From Acheta domesticus (lineage: Eukaryota > Arthropoda > Insecta > Orthoptera > Gryllidae): 64,000 nucleotides of DNA. The notes under the pieces are model-generated. The model worked only from the letters and a program-made list of their open reading frames with translations. It was not told the DNA's origin and did no database searches. The position numbers were made by a program, and so were the translations under genes. The DNA lies in assembly GCA_031308135.1 (NCBI GenBank), contig JAHLJT010000631.1:145866734-145930733 (forward strand), read 5' to 3'. The first letter of the stretch is position 1, and each line of letters begins with the position of its first letter. Below are positions 54,180 through 64,000 of the stretch, in pieces.

Positions 54180-55740
54180 TATTTTTACAATTGCATTCCA
54201 GTAGTTCCCATCTGATGTATTGGATTGTAGGACAATGTCTTTCTGAAAATGTCTAGCTCCACTTTTTCTGCTTTTACTTGAACATGCTCTGCAATGTCTG
54301 CAGCCATTTTAGTTATATTCACTTTGCAAGTAAAAGGATTGACAAAAAATTGACGCTGGCTTGACGGTGGTAAACTGTTGAAATTATTTTCAAACTGATT
54401 TTGATGTGACTGAAGGTTGACAACAAATGATAGGTGAATTTCAACGTCGTCTATCATTTATTCGTTTGGGAAATATGCAAGTGACTTCATCGGCGGATGT
54501 GATATCCACAAACCCAGATAAGCTGTAAATGCGTATACAGTCATTGAATCTACATGTAAGTCTTTAACCTGCAGCTCCAAGTTTAAATTATTCAATTATT
54601 CCATTACATCTGTGATGAAACCCAAATTCACCAGCCAGCAAGAGACCGTTAATTCAGCAAAATTTTTATCTTTGGAATTGAGACACTTTTTTATTTCTTC
54701 ACGTAAGTTGACAAATCTAGACAGAGTTTTGCGCCAACGTACTTTACTACAAAAGATAAGATCAGGTTCTTCTGAATTTTCTAATTGGGCTTTGAAAACA
54801 CGGTGTTGCTAAGGGGCTGCTCAATTAAAGTTCACAATTTTCCTAGCTATTTTGTAACAAAAGGTAGTATTCTACTACACAAAATTCCTGGTGGATAATG
54901 CAGTAGATCAAAAGTAAATTTGGAAATGATTCATCTTTCTTGCAGAGATCAATAAATCCATTGATATTATCAACCATTGCTGGTGCTCCATCTGTGGTTA
55001 TTGCAATAAGCTTATACAAAGGCGTATCTATCTCTTTTATATACATTAGAAATATCTTATAGTTATCCTCACCTGTTGTACTTACTTTCACGGGTAATAA
55101 TTTCAATTGATCTTGTAAAGTTACTAAACGCCATTCTCACCATAATTGCTAACTGTTCTGTGTCTGTTATATCTGTAAACTCATGAAACTTTAATGAGAA
55201 GTAGACACATTTTTCCAAATTTATCTTTAGTTGAGTTTGCAAGTTCTTTGAAATGTCATGTATTCTTCTTGTGACGGTATTATCTGACAACTGTAATTCT
55301 TGTATTGCTGACAAAATCCCACGTTTGTAGGAGAATTCCTCAAATAAACAATCGGCGCCAGTCAGAAATATTTCTTTTAACAATTCACCATCTTGGAATG
55401 TTATTTTGTTCTTTGCGAGCATGTGACAAATTTTCAAAGAAGGACAGTGACATTTTTAGATTTGCAGCAGACCTAGTAGAAACAGATTGTTGGGCACACA
55501 GATTCAATTTCAGTTGAGCTATTTTCTTCTTTCTTAATGTAGATTGAAATGGATAATTGGTGTTACAAGTAGCATGGTTTGTCTTGAAGCGACGTTCCAC
55601 ATTGTGTTCTTTTGCCACTACAACACTACAGCTGCAAAACAAACAAATATATTTATCCTTAACATTGACGAAACAACACGATTCTTCCCAATTAGTGTTA
55701 AAATTATAGATTCGGTTTGTTTTACTTGAACCGCTTATTT
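54180..55740 (-). pseudogene. GTF2IRD2/ZBED-like hAT transposase, degraded
   Basis: Minus-strand order: ICLFCSCSVVVAKEHNVERR (55,580-55,660; BED finger with CxxC), LRKKKIAQLKLNLCAQQSV, HMLAKNKITFQDGELLKE, LFEEFSYKRGILSAIQELQL, NLEKCVYFSLKFHEFTDITD (first acidic motif, with His where Asp/Glu-Ser is usual), LYKLIAITTDGAPAM (second Asp), then a gap and AEKVELDIFRKTL near the end. At least four frame breaks are present and the central part before the C-terminus is missing. It is the domesticated-gene lineage by similarity, but here it is plainly transposon debris. No terminal repeats were found. Confidence 0.8.
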
Positions 55741-56029
55741 TTGGGGTAAAATAACAAAGTATTTAAAAACAACGAAGTAGAAGACATCAAATGAGCATGT
55801 AACTAGGAATAAATGATGAACGAGACACGTTGAATGCACGTTTAGCTTACACGACAGAAACTGGCATCCACTAATCACACCGCTACCCCCACTACACATG
55901 TCAAGACCGAAACGTAATAGCCGTACATTCACACAGCTCAGAGGCAGGAGTAGCGGGCACGCCTAAAATGGTTTGCGGGCATTGGCTGCTCTAAGCCTTG
56001 GAACTAAGACAATAACTGCAAAGAAACGG

Positions 56030-56306
56030 GATGCAATTCCACATATGTTGGTACTACTAAACTCACTCTAAAACAAAGAATAAAAGAGCGCAGAGACAGA
56101 ATAAACATAATGTGGTTACCAAACACAGAGTCGACCATAACCACGTAATAAATTGGGAAAATATTCATATTTTTGAAACAGAAAATAATTATCGTAAAAG
56201 CTTGCTATCGGAAGCTTTGTATATTTGTCGTAGAAATGGAACTTTGAACATCCATACAGACTACAACAACAACTTATATGATATTTACAAATTCATTTTC
56301 AAGTAA
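56030..56306 (+). pseudogene. Penelope-like element, GIY-YIG endonuclease C-terminal part
   Basis: First frame: TYVGTTKLTLKQRIKERRD at about 56,042-56,098, matching the YxGxT...LxxRxxEH block of GIY-YIG domains in Penelope-like elements. A frameshift near 56,100 follows, then TKHRVDHNHVINWENIHIF, LLSEALYICRR (catalytic Glu region) and TLNIHTDYNNNLYDIYKF to a stop at 56,304-56,306. The RT and the GIY-YIG start are absent, so this is the 3' end of a 5'-truncated copy. The domain would nick target DNA for insertion. Confidence 0.75.
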
Positions 56307-57000
56307 GTCGCTTTTTCCTACATTATATTCAACATATCATTCTTTGGGTGTTAATAATTGTTGAATCTCTTTCCAATCCTATTATGTTAGGCTTTGGTTA
56401 TGACTGGGCTGTAACATATTTGGCATTTATAGTATGTAAACATTCCTTGAACCCGCCTACACACTTTACACTAGATATTCATTCTATCATTAGCCGTAAG
56501 AACGAGGAGTACATAGTTCATATTGCTAATGCTGCACATTAACTTCTACTCCTATATTTGGGTGACTGTACATATTATATTTTGATAGTTGAGAGGCATC
56601 CATACTATTATCTTATGTCATATCACCAATCTAGCTGATGATTTTTTATCTTGACGATAACTCCACTTTGATATTATATTCTAAATGCATTTTTTGCGGC
56701 CATACCAAGGTAAGGCCCCCTTTTATTTAAAATCACATCTAATAATTTACATACATTCATTTTACATAGTAGTTTTTATTGTATTTTAGATTGACCTACA
56801 CTTTTTTGTGAGTTACTCCGTACTTGAAGAAGACCCTATGCTCTGGTCAAAACGTTGTGTATGATCAAGACTTTTATAATGTAATATAATTTATGTAAAT
56901 TTTTATGTCGCTTTTATTGGCCGTCATGTCTTCTCTCTGAGAATTTATGAGTTGCATTTGACTACAATGTGATATTATTGCTAAGCTTGCAAAATTTAAT
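56307..57000 (+). other. Penelope-like 3' region with hammerhead-like motif
   Basis: Noncoding. The motif at 56,821-56,860 is listed separately. The end of the element is not resolved; (A/T)-rich sequence follows. Confidence 0.5.
56821..56860 (+). ncRNA. Hammerhead-ribozyme-like motif 3, decayed
   Basis: TTGAAGA (56,824-56,830; one change from CTGAAGA), extra A, stem II GACC (56,832-56,835) with GGTC (56,845-56,848), AAAA where GAAA is expected, then CGTT. TAC before the core can pair with GTG after the triplet (one wobble). Stem bases differ from motifs 1 and 2 but pair. Two core changes should make it inactive. Confidence 0.4.
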
Positions 57001-58365
57001 CAAATGCTAAAAATGGGAATGCAGGTGTCTCTTGATAGTGAGCCAGCTGTACTCGCCCTTACAGCTGTAATGCGAATTTACTACATGTTCCTAAGGTTCT
57101 GTGAATGGTACAGCTAATATCGACCTCAATCTGTAATATATGAGGTGAGTAGCTGCTGACTAAGCTAAATTGCACACACGGGATGCAATTTATATTAAAT
57201 AGGTCCCAAATAAGATCTGTTTTACCATTTTATTTAAATATATATTTGAATAAAATAATATAATTATATGTAAAGAATTCACAAATAATGTACAAAGACA
57301 ATGTCAGGTATAACGATAACTTGTTAGAATACTACTAAGAAAAAACTATTGGGGAAATTATAATAATAGATATTAAAAATAATAGAATTTCCTAATATAT
57401 TACTGACTTGTAAACAATATGAAATCAAGTATTATATGAATAAAAATGCAATAAGTAGTTTTTAAAATCGCTTTATAATGAACGGACAATAATGAACAGT
57501 AAATATTTTGTACGTCTTTTCTTTGCAATTCTACAATTTTCTTAAAAGCTTTTCCTGGGCTCACTACGTGATAACACCATATTATTCAAGTACAAACATA
57601 ATAGTAAATTAATGTTTTAGTGAAGCAACTTTTGGACAGAGCTGATGCACGTTAATCATACAGTATAATTCGTGTGTTGCTTGCACCTTAAATGAAATCG
57701 TTTGGCTCGACACGAGGGAGGAACCATTTCCAGGGAAGGTCTGACGGCGAGCCGGCTCCCACAACCTGAGAGAGGGAAGTCACGTTCGTTTGAGGCTTTG
57801 AAAATCGCTTCCATAAAGAGAAACTGGCACCCACTATTATCTATGTGTAGGTAAACCATCTTCACCTTTTCTTCAACATAAAAAAATCACAGTTCTGTAC
57901 TGGAGTAAAGAAGAAACTTCATAGGCGAACCACTATTCTACATCCCTAGGTAATTCGTTGGCCAAATAGTCCGTAAATCGTCGGAAGTAGAAAATCCACG
58001 TACTCCTAGATATACAACTCAATAGGTTACCGAAGATTTTAACGAAAAGGATCGTTAAAATCAAAATTAAAAACGAGTTTTTGAAGGACTCGTGTTTCTC
58101 CTAACATGTTAAATATTGAGGTTATTAAATATACGCGTAGTAAAAATTAGGAGCGATACAATACGATAAATAACGTCATATGAATCATCCTACATGCATT
58201 TAATACGTCGAAACACAAATCCATCACGAAAAAAAATTGTATAGCTCATGGGTTAATGCTAAGAATCATATCTTGTCCGCAAACAGGAAGACGCATTTCA
58301 AGCATCTCTGCCCAATTTTCGAGCTCTCCCAGAAACAGTAATTTCGACACCTTAATAACAACTTT
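57001..58365. other. Unassigned noncoding sequence
   Basis: Mostly AT-rich. A GC-richer patch at about 57,690-57,800 gives a minus-strand frame (57,656-57,865, 69 codons) with no recognised domain. No repeats or element ends were identified. Confidence 0.4.
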
Positions 58366-58757
58366 AATTAAGATCTCACCCGTCATATTAAAGAATGCAA
58401 TTGGCACCATCCATTCGAATAGTTTAAAAAAAAATTGACCCATTTTTGAGTAAATGGCGTTTGAGGGTTTTCTGAAAATGCGGAAATTTGAGCTAGTTTT
58501 CGCAGAAAACAGTTGAGTTTTCGAGACGAGGCTAGTCAAAAAGTTTCTTTTTTCCAATTTTTGAAAAAACAAAAGTAGAGAGAAATATGGCGTATATGTC
58601 ATCCTATAGAGTACGTTAGGCACTATCCTTCACAAAAGTTAAAAAAATCTGGAGTCGTTTTTGAGAAAATCTAATTTTTGTTATTTGTTTAAATTGCACA
58701 TACAGCACGCAAAATTGCGCGAAAACTACTAAAGCTTTTAAAGTAATGTACAAGATC
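58366..58757 (-). repeat. REP type-A fragment, reverse orientation
   Basis: Body modules (ATTAAAGAATGCAATTGGCAC, AAATGGCGTTTGAGG, GCACGCAAAATTGCGCG) up to a TTAA at 58,758, continuing at 59,405. Confidence 0.75.
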
Positions 58758-58761
58758 TTAA

Positions 58762-59400
58762 CCCTCCAGCGGGCGCTTAGCGGCTCTCAGTGCCGCATTC
58801 TTACATTTTTGTTGATGTCGTGTAAATAATTGGTGGCGGAATATTGAGCTCATAGTTATTTTTCGTTGATTATATTTTCAACCTGATGACACTCAAATCA
58901 CGATTTTAGACACTGCCGATCGACCGTTATTCAGTAGTAATACGAACTCTGCAACGGTTGCGGCACTCCGTAACGCACACGCCTTGTCATGTAAGTACAA
59001 TATTTGCGTATTTATCCACTAGAATTCTTATTGCAGTTTTGTTATTGAGCTTTATGACAACGATTTTGGAGTAGTAACTGCTAATTCAGATTTAAATGCG
59101 ATGTTTTCGAAGAAACTTTAGAAGGCACGTTTGCACCGTATTCATTCCCTGACATGTAACACATGCCCACACGCGGAGGGAGCGCGTGATGGATCAGAAT
59201 CTTACTAATATTGTTATTTCGTTTGGTATTTAGTAAGTTATTATGAAATAAAATGTATAAAAACATAAAGAAGATGTCCTTCACATTCCCTAACAAAAGT
59301 AATACTTATTGTCGCAAAAATCGAAGATGAAATATGCGGCATGCACGGAGTGCCGCACGCGCCAGCTCGCGGGAGATGATGGGACGTGCTCGCCCAAAGA
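58762..59400. mobile_element. TTAA-flanked piggyBac-like nonautonomous element 5
   Basis: 639 bp between TTAA copies at 58,758-58,761 and 59,401-59,404, inside REP text. Left end CCCTCCAGCGGGCGC...GTGCCGCATTC; the inverted right side carries a similar GAGCTGGCGCGTGCGGCACTC, though about 30 bp in from the TTAA, so the right edge is less exact. A further inverted copy (TGCGGCACTCCGTAACGC) is at about 58,940-58,957. No coding sequence is recognised. Confidence 0.55.
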
Positions 59401-59404
59401 TTAA

Positions 59405-60910
59405 CGAAAGAACGGAATACGGAGAACTAATTTTAGGTTAAGGAAAAATATCTTGAATATTGTAGTATTAGGAAGATGCCGAATTTAAACTTTTGCAATT
59501 TTCGAAGATTCAGAGTTAACCGTGAAATCAAGACCTATGCCACCTTAACAAGCGTATTTTACCATATTTCTACAAGAAATTTAAATACTTTTAAAGTGGT
59601 GCTACGCAGACTTTCAGGAATGGCATGGACTTTCCGGAAATAGAAGTTTTCTATTTCCCTGGTTCTGGACTAAATATTCAGAATTGTCCCTTACTCGTGT
59701 TAGCTGCCATCTATCGCCACCCAAAGTACGTTTTCTTGACATTTTCTTAATTTTTCGTTTTCCTAATGGTAGAACGGAAATATTAATTTTTAGAATATTA
59801 AATAACAGTAAACCCTCGTCCTAAATAACAATTTTCTTTGACAAATTTAGAGGTGTTTTTAAGAAAATGGCGTTTAAGCGCTTCTAAAAATACGAAATTT
59901 GAAGCTCTTTTTCACAAAAAATTTTTGAGTTTTCAAAAAACTTCTATCTGAAAATCCAGAATTTTGAGCTAGTTTTTCCAGAAATCGGTTGAGTCCTCCA
60001 GAAATTTTTTTGATATTACTTAAAGCACATGTACTCATTAATACAAAAATGTGAACAAATCGCCGCTAATGAAAATATAATCGACGTGAGGGACAAGTAA
60101 AAAAAAAGTACATTTTTGCAATTTTTGAAAAAACAAAAGAATAAACCAATATGGCGTTTATGTCATCTACTAGAGTACATTTAGTACAATCCCTACCAAA
60201 AGTTTGAAGAAAAAATGTGGATCAGTTTTTGAAAAAATCTTGTTTTTGTATTTTTTTTAAATTGCAGATATTGCACGCAATATTGCGCGAAAACTACTAA
60301 ACTTTTCAAAAAATGTACATGACCTTAAAGATAGAACTAGCCATGAAAAACAAATTTGATTTCAAGGAAAAATCTCTATATGCAATTTTGTAGTTGGAGG
60401 AAGATCCTGAATAAAATTCAAACTTTTGCAATTTTCGAAAATTCAGTTTGAAATCGGACCGATGCCACCTTAATAAGTGTATTTTACTCTATTCCTAGAG
60501 GAATTTTATTAAAAAAATTGGAGTCGATTTTTGAAAAAATTGAAAATGTCCCAGGGGCTTCATGTAAGTACCCCCCAAAATTAAAATATCGATTTCAAAT
60601 TCAAGGAGTCACGAGATCAGCCAGATCGATCGGAGAGTATCAATTTTGGAGAAAATCGGCTGAGCGGTTTAGGCGCTAGCGTTGTTCACAGACAGACGGA
60701 CGGACAGACGTTTTGCTTTCAATTTGTTTTTCGGTATCAAGGACCCACAAAATATTGATCCTGGCTGCACCACTTGGGAGATATTTCTTAATTTAGCAAC
60801 TGGATTTATCCACTCTTTTGTTACCAGGGCCCTGTTATAAGCGTTTTTCTGCCGAGAATCCGCCGTTTTTTTTGCGCAGCTTTACATAACATTCCATATA
60901 CTCTACGTAC
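59405..60910 (-). repeat. REP copies, reverse orientation
   Basis: Remainder of the previous copy to about 59,590, then a new copy starting AGTGGTGCTACGCAGAC at 59,597 and running through TGCCATCTATCGCC, the body modules, the GACAGACGGACGGACAG patch (60,690-60,710) to the hairpin end, interrupted at CTACGTAC by a hAT at 60,911. Noncoding. Confidence 0.75.
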
Positions 60911-61105
60911 CAGGGGCGTAGCGTCCATGGATGTGGGTGATGTGTTACATACCCTGACAATATCAGCTATTTTATTTTAAAATGATTGTAAATTGTTAAT
61001 TTGTTATTTTCTTTTTCTACTACAAAATATTTCATTGTATTTCAAACATTGCGCCATTGAGAACTCGATTCTTCACAAGGATGAACGAATCATTCTGAAA
61101 TGCCG

Positions 61106-61421
61106 CCTAGCCACGGTGTAAGATAAATAGGTGTGTCAACTAGCCGCCTTTTGGACAAAATTTTTGAAGCCAGTTTGAGGCTAGTTCCTCGCTTATCCGT
61201 ACGGTGCGCACGATCGAGTTGGGCATTCATGATGGCGTCTCGCGATTTAGTGGCTTCCACCAGAGGTTACAAAGCTATTAAATGGATCACCATCTTGTCC
61301 CAAAAATGCCCAAGTCGTTCGCAGCGCTTGCATAGCGAGAACTGTGAGAACTAGCCTCACACTCGCTTCAGTTTTAGACCGGGAGTGAACCCACCTATAT
61401 CTCTTACACCGTGGCCTAGCC
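61106..61421. mobile_element. Small MITE-like insertion with inverted ends
   Basis: Left CCACGGTGTAAGATAAATAG and right, inverted, CCACGGTGTAAGAGATATAG, flanked by CCTAG on both sides (61,106-61,110 and 61,415-61,419). About 305 bp, without coding capacity. The superfamily is uncertain; a TA-containing target fits Tc1/mariner, but the duplication could be longer. Confidence 0.55.
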
Positions 61422-61478
61422 TGCGCTGTGAATCAGATGCACCGTGACCCGTTACATCCAGGGTACCTATCGTGGTGC

Positions 61479-61513
61479 CCACGAAGTCTACAAGGTCCTT
61501 GTAGACTTCGTGG
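61479..61513. repeat. Perfect 17-bp hairpin with 1-nt loop
   Basis: CCACGAAGTCTACAAGG, T, then its exact complement. Too short a loop to be a normal RNA hairpin; it is more like a fused inverted duplication. Confidence 0.85.
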
Positions 61514-61914
61514 TGGTGCCTACGAAAATGCGAAACTTTACGAAACTTCATTGTTCTCTTCAGTGTTTGTAAGAGAACAAGGTTAATTAATGAACATTGT
61601 CCCTTTATTTAAGTTTTATTACCTTATTTTAATGCATTTAGCAACTATATATGTGTAGCCAATTTAGGTTAGGGATTGTGCTGGTTGGATGCACAAGGGT
61701 ATGTGACTGTGCAATACACATCTGTGCCCTGGAATGGCGAGCACCACGCGATCCAAAGTGCCTACATAATTATAGAGTTGTATTTTTGTGCACAAATTAC
61801 AGCACGTGAGAAACAGTTAAAATATTTGTAAAAAATATGAGAGGATAGAATTTTATTTAAACAGCCAACACAGGCTATGCTGAGCAATACGACGGTGGTT
61901 TAAGGGAAAATAGG

Positions 61915-62254
61915 GAAATTCTGTCACACTTCGTTCGACTTGTAGGGTTTTTTGGAAGTCAAGGGTTTGTATTTTCTAGCCATAATAAAAATAGGGGATC
62001 ATCAAATAGAGAAAATTTCCTGTGAAATAATGAAATATGATAAAACTGACAAGAATGATATGAAAATTCCAGTGTTTCGTGCAATTTCACCAGAAATTCA
62101 GATTCATTGGATTTCAAGTGTAAGCACGGTAATGTTCCATGAAATTAAAAATAAAATTTCTAAAGCCTCGTTTGTCTCCGCCTTACTGGATGACACTCTT
62201 GATGTAAGCAGCAAAAAGGACAACTGTCAACTGCTTTTCATTACGTCTCTGTAA
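61915..62254 (+). pseudogene. DUF4371/ZMYM1-like hAT transposase fragment
   Basis: Two frames. The first (61,930-62,010) reads FGSQGFVFSSHNKNRGSSNRENFL, matching the region before the DDE core in DUF4371-type hAT proteins. The second (about 62,050-62,254) reads ISPEIQIHWISSVSTV, then FVSALLDDTLDVSSKKDNCQ, where DDT.DVS is the first catalytic Asp region (normally a DETTD-like motif). Everything beyond is missing. It is debris of the transposase that once mobilised the surrounding element or a relative. Confidence 0.65.
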
Positions 62255-62672
62255 ATTGATTTTCTCTTTCCTATTATATTTTTATTATAGATCATTGTTT
62301 TCCATTTTATAAATTATGCCAATTCCATTGGGTTCGAAATGATATAAATTGGACAATTTTGAAAATCATTGGGTTGATAGTGCTCTTTTTATTAAAGTAT
62401 GAGGACACACATTTATATTTTGCTAGGTCGTGAACATAAGTCCACTTTTTCTAACTTTCAACCAGTAAACTACATGAAGTACGTGAGGCATTATTACTTT
62501 TACTGGATCAGTTTTTGTTTTAAATATACAAATTGTTTGTGTGCTCTAATTGATCAAAGTGACAGAAATGGTATTGGTGAATGAGAAATATTTAAATTAT
62601 AATAAAAATTTTAAATTATTTTCTCCTTTCTCGAGTTACATACCCTAAGCCAAAACTCAGGCTACGCCACTG

Positions 62673-63095
62673 CGTACGTATACGTGCGTATAGTTTACGG
62701 GAAAGTAAGATTAGTAAAGAAAGAAAACAATTTGAACCATTTTTGAGAAAAGGGTTGAAAATGTCCGGGGGGCTTCTTGTAAAGTATCCTCAAATTTTGT
62801 AGAAAGTTTTTCAAAATCGAGGCGCCACGAGTAGACGCAAATCAATCAGGGAATATCAATTTTGGAAGAAATCGCACGTATGGTTCACGTGCTAGTGTTT
62901 TTCACAGACGGTCAGACAGACGGACAGACAGACAGACGGACGGACGTTTTGTAAAGACCCACTTTTTTCGGTATCAGGGGGCCCCAAAACGTGTATTTCC
63001 GTTGAAATGACGAAATCGATTTTCCGCAGCATTATATAACTTTCCCTATACTACGTATGTTACTCTGTGTATATTACTCTGTGAAAGTAAAAAGG
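62673..63095 (-). repeat. REP hairpin remnant and a further reverse REP fragment
   Basis: 62,673-62,709 completes the interrupted copy (CGTACGTATACG...CGGGAAAG). 62,717-63,090 is another reverse fragment from GAACCATTTTTGAG through GACGGACAGACAGACAGACG to a hairpin end. Confidence 0.7.
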
Positions 63096-64000
63096 TAAAT
63101 TCCTAATACAAAAACAATTGATATGATGATGATTGATATGAGGAAACCGATTGATATGACACATACGTTTTACAAATCCGATAAGAGATGTGAAAAATCG
63201 TTAAAATGTTCGGAAGTCAAATACAGACACTTCCAGTAAATTTATCGTAATTAATTCTATTTATGATTGGAATTACTTCAAATAGTCTTCCATAAAGTTT
63301 TTAGAATTCTCAATTATTTCCTTCGAAAACGAAGAATTGTGGCAAATAATTGTCCCCGTCCAAATACCGAACCAGCGAACCTTGTCTCCGAAGAAAGGAG
63401 TCTTTGCCCGTCACTACGCCACTTCGACCTCTGCTGTTATACATGGCATTTGTACTTATGTAAGTGTATGGTAGTTTCATTTCTAGCATTAGAAAGCCGA
63501 AAAAACGAGAATGTGAAAAAATGTCCTTTGGGCGCCCAAAAAGATTTTTGGGAAGATAATAATTCATAACAGAAATACTAGTTTAAAATAAATAGATTAG
63601 AAAACTAAGTTCTGCGAGAAAGTCTGTGCCATTCTACAGCACAACTACTTTATTTCTTTATTTGCCGTCCCTTATTACACATGTGGAGAAAATTGTTTAA
63701 AAAAAATTGGAACGGTTTTTAATAAAATTTGTTTTCGTAAATTTCAAGCGCAAATTAAGGATAAACTAATCGTTTTTCCAGAAAATTGTACGTAACATTT
63801 TTTTAAACAGGTACAACCGAATATGTCCGAGGCAAATATCTCTATACATAATTTGGTAGGTTTCAAAATATTTTTTTGAAATTTTCAAAATACCGAACGA
63901 TAGACGAAAGTAGGACTAGCACCATATTTTTTATCATCAGTTATTACAAAAGTGGAGCGGTTCTTTAGAAACAAAATTTTTGGTAAATTTCAAACGCAAT
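63096..64000. other. Diverged repeats at the right edge
   Basis: 63,152-63,262 resembles 16-125. 63,590-63,650 ends with GAAAGTCTGTGCCATTCTAC and CAGCACAACTA, a diverged REP terminus in forward orientation. 63,680-64,000 looks like old reverse REP modules (GGAACGGTTTTTAATAAAAT...). No gene is supported. Confidence 0.45.

Larger units (their letters stand above)
60911..62672 (+). mobile_element. hAT element with DUF4371-type fragment
   Basis: 1,762 bp with ends CAGGGGCGTAGC and, inverted, CAGTGGCGTAGCC, inserted in the hairpin end of a REP copy, which resumes at 62,673. No identical 8-bp TSD is visible; only CGTAC is shared at the two junctions, within a repetitive CGTACGTA site. It contains the transposase fragment at 61,920-62,254 and a nested MITE at 61,111-61,416. 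Confidence 0.75.

Noticed and set aside
54180..55740. A domesticated GTF2IRD2/ZBED host gene
   Set aside because: Multiple frameshifts, a missing central region and an altered acidic motif indicate a decayed transposase.
60903..62680. An 8-bp TSD for the hAT at 60,911
   Set aside because: The flanking 8-mers CTACGTAC and CGTACGTA are not the same. The 5-bp CGTAC match lies in a CGTACGTA-rich site and could be chance.

Overview
This is eukaryotic, AT-rich, intron-poor-looking DNA with no bacterial operon structure and no convincing host gene. The mix of elements (Jockey-type and R4/Dong-type non-LTR retrotransposons, a Ty3/gypsy LTR element, BED-finger hAT transposons, TTAA-flanked piggyBac relatives, a Penelope-like fragment) suggests an arthropod, most likely an insect. 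The species cannot be told from the sequence. Almost every base belongs to, or lies between, nested mobile elements, and many insertion events can be read exactly from target-site duplications (TSDs).

Background layer. Much of the window is one noncoding interspersed family (called REP here), in both orientations. One end is a hairpin built on ACTTTCCC...GGGAAAGT. It is followed by a GTCC/GTCT-rich microsatellite-like patch. The body is either type A (several diverged copies of a roughly 300-400 bp module) or type B. The other end reads GGGAAAGT...GTAGCACCACTAGT. Because the family is so abundant, undisturbed copies show what the pre-insertion sites looked like.

Layout. 1-3,520: REP copies. 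3,521-8,937: a REP-A copy split by an RNase H-bearing LINE (minus strand), whose 3' tail holds a palindromic element with a hammerhead-like motif. 8,938-20,449: REP-B and REP-A copies with two TTAA-flanked elements (10,354 and 19,083). 20,450-23,671: Jockey copy 1. 24,360-33,222: an 8.86-kb hAT element (8-bp TSD GCTAAATG) with a nearly intact BED-hAT transposase; a GC-rich 20-bp tandem array and two piggyBac relatives lie inside it. 35,349-42,411: an R4/Dong-type retrotransposon joined to TAA microsatellite at both ends. It is interrupted by a hAT (8-bp TSD), a second hammerhead-motif palindrome (12-bp TSD) and another hAT (8-bp TSD), followed by the 3' end of a sister element in the same TAA tract. 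44,181-50,508: Jockey copy 2 containing a shortened gypsy element with two 654-bp LTRs. 53,076-53,751: an insertion bounded by (TA)n. 54,180-56,900: a degraded GTF2IRD2/ZBED-like hAT gene, then a Penelope-like GIY-YIG remnant with the same hammerhead-like motif downstream. 58,762-59,400: a fifth TTAA-flanked element. 60,911-62,672: a hAT with a DUF4371-type fragment and a nested MITE.

The most unusual signals are three hammerhead-like motifs whose stem bases covary, two of them in palindromic retroposon-like elements; an HDV-topology pseudoknot exactly at the 5' junction of the Dong-type element; and a shared end architecture (terminal repeat plus an internal inverted copy, often with a 16-18 bp palindrome) in five unrelated-looking TTAA elements.
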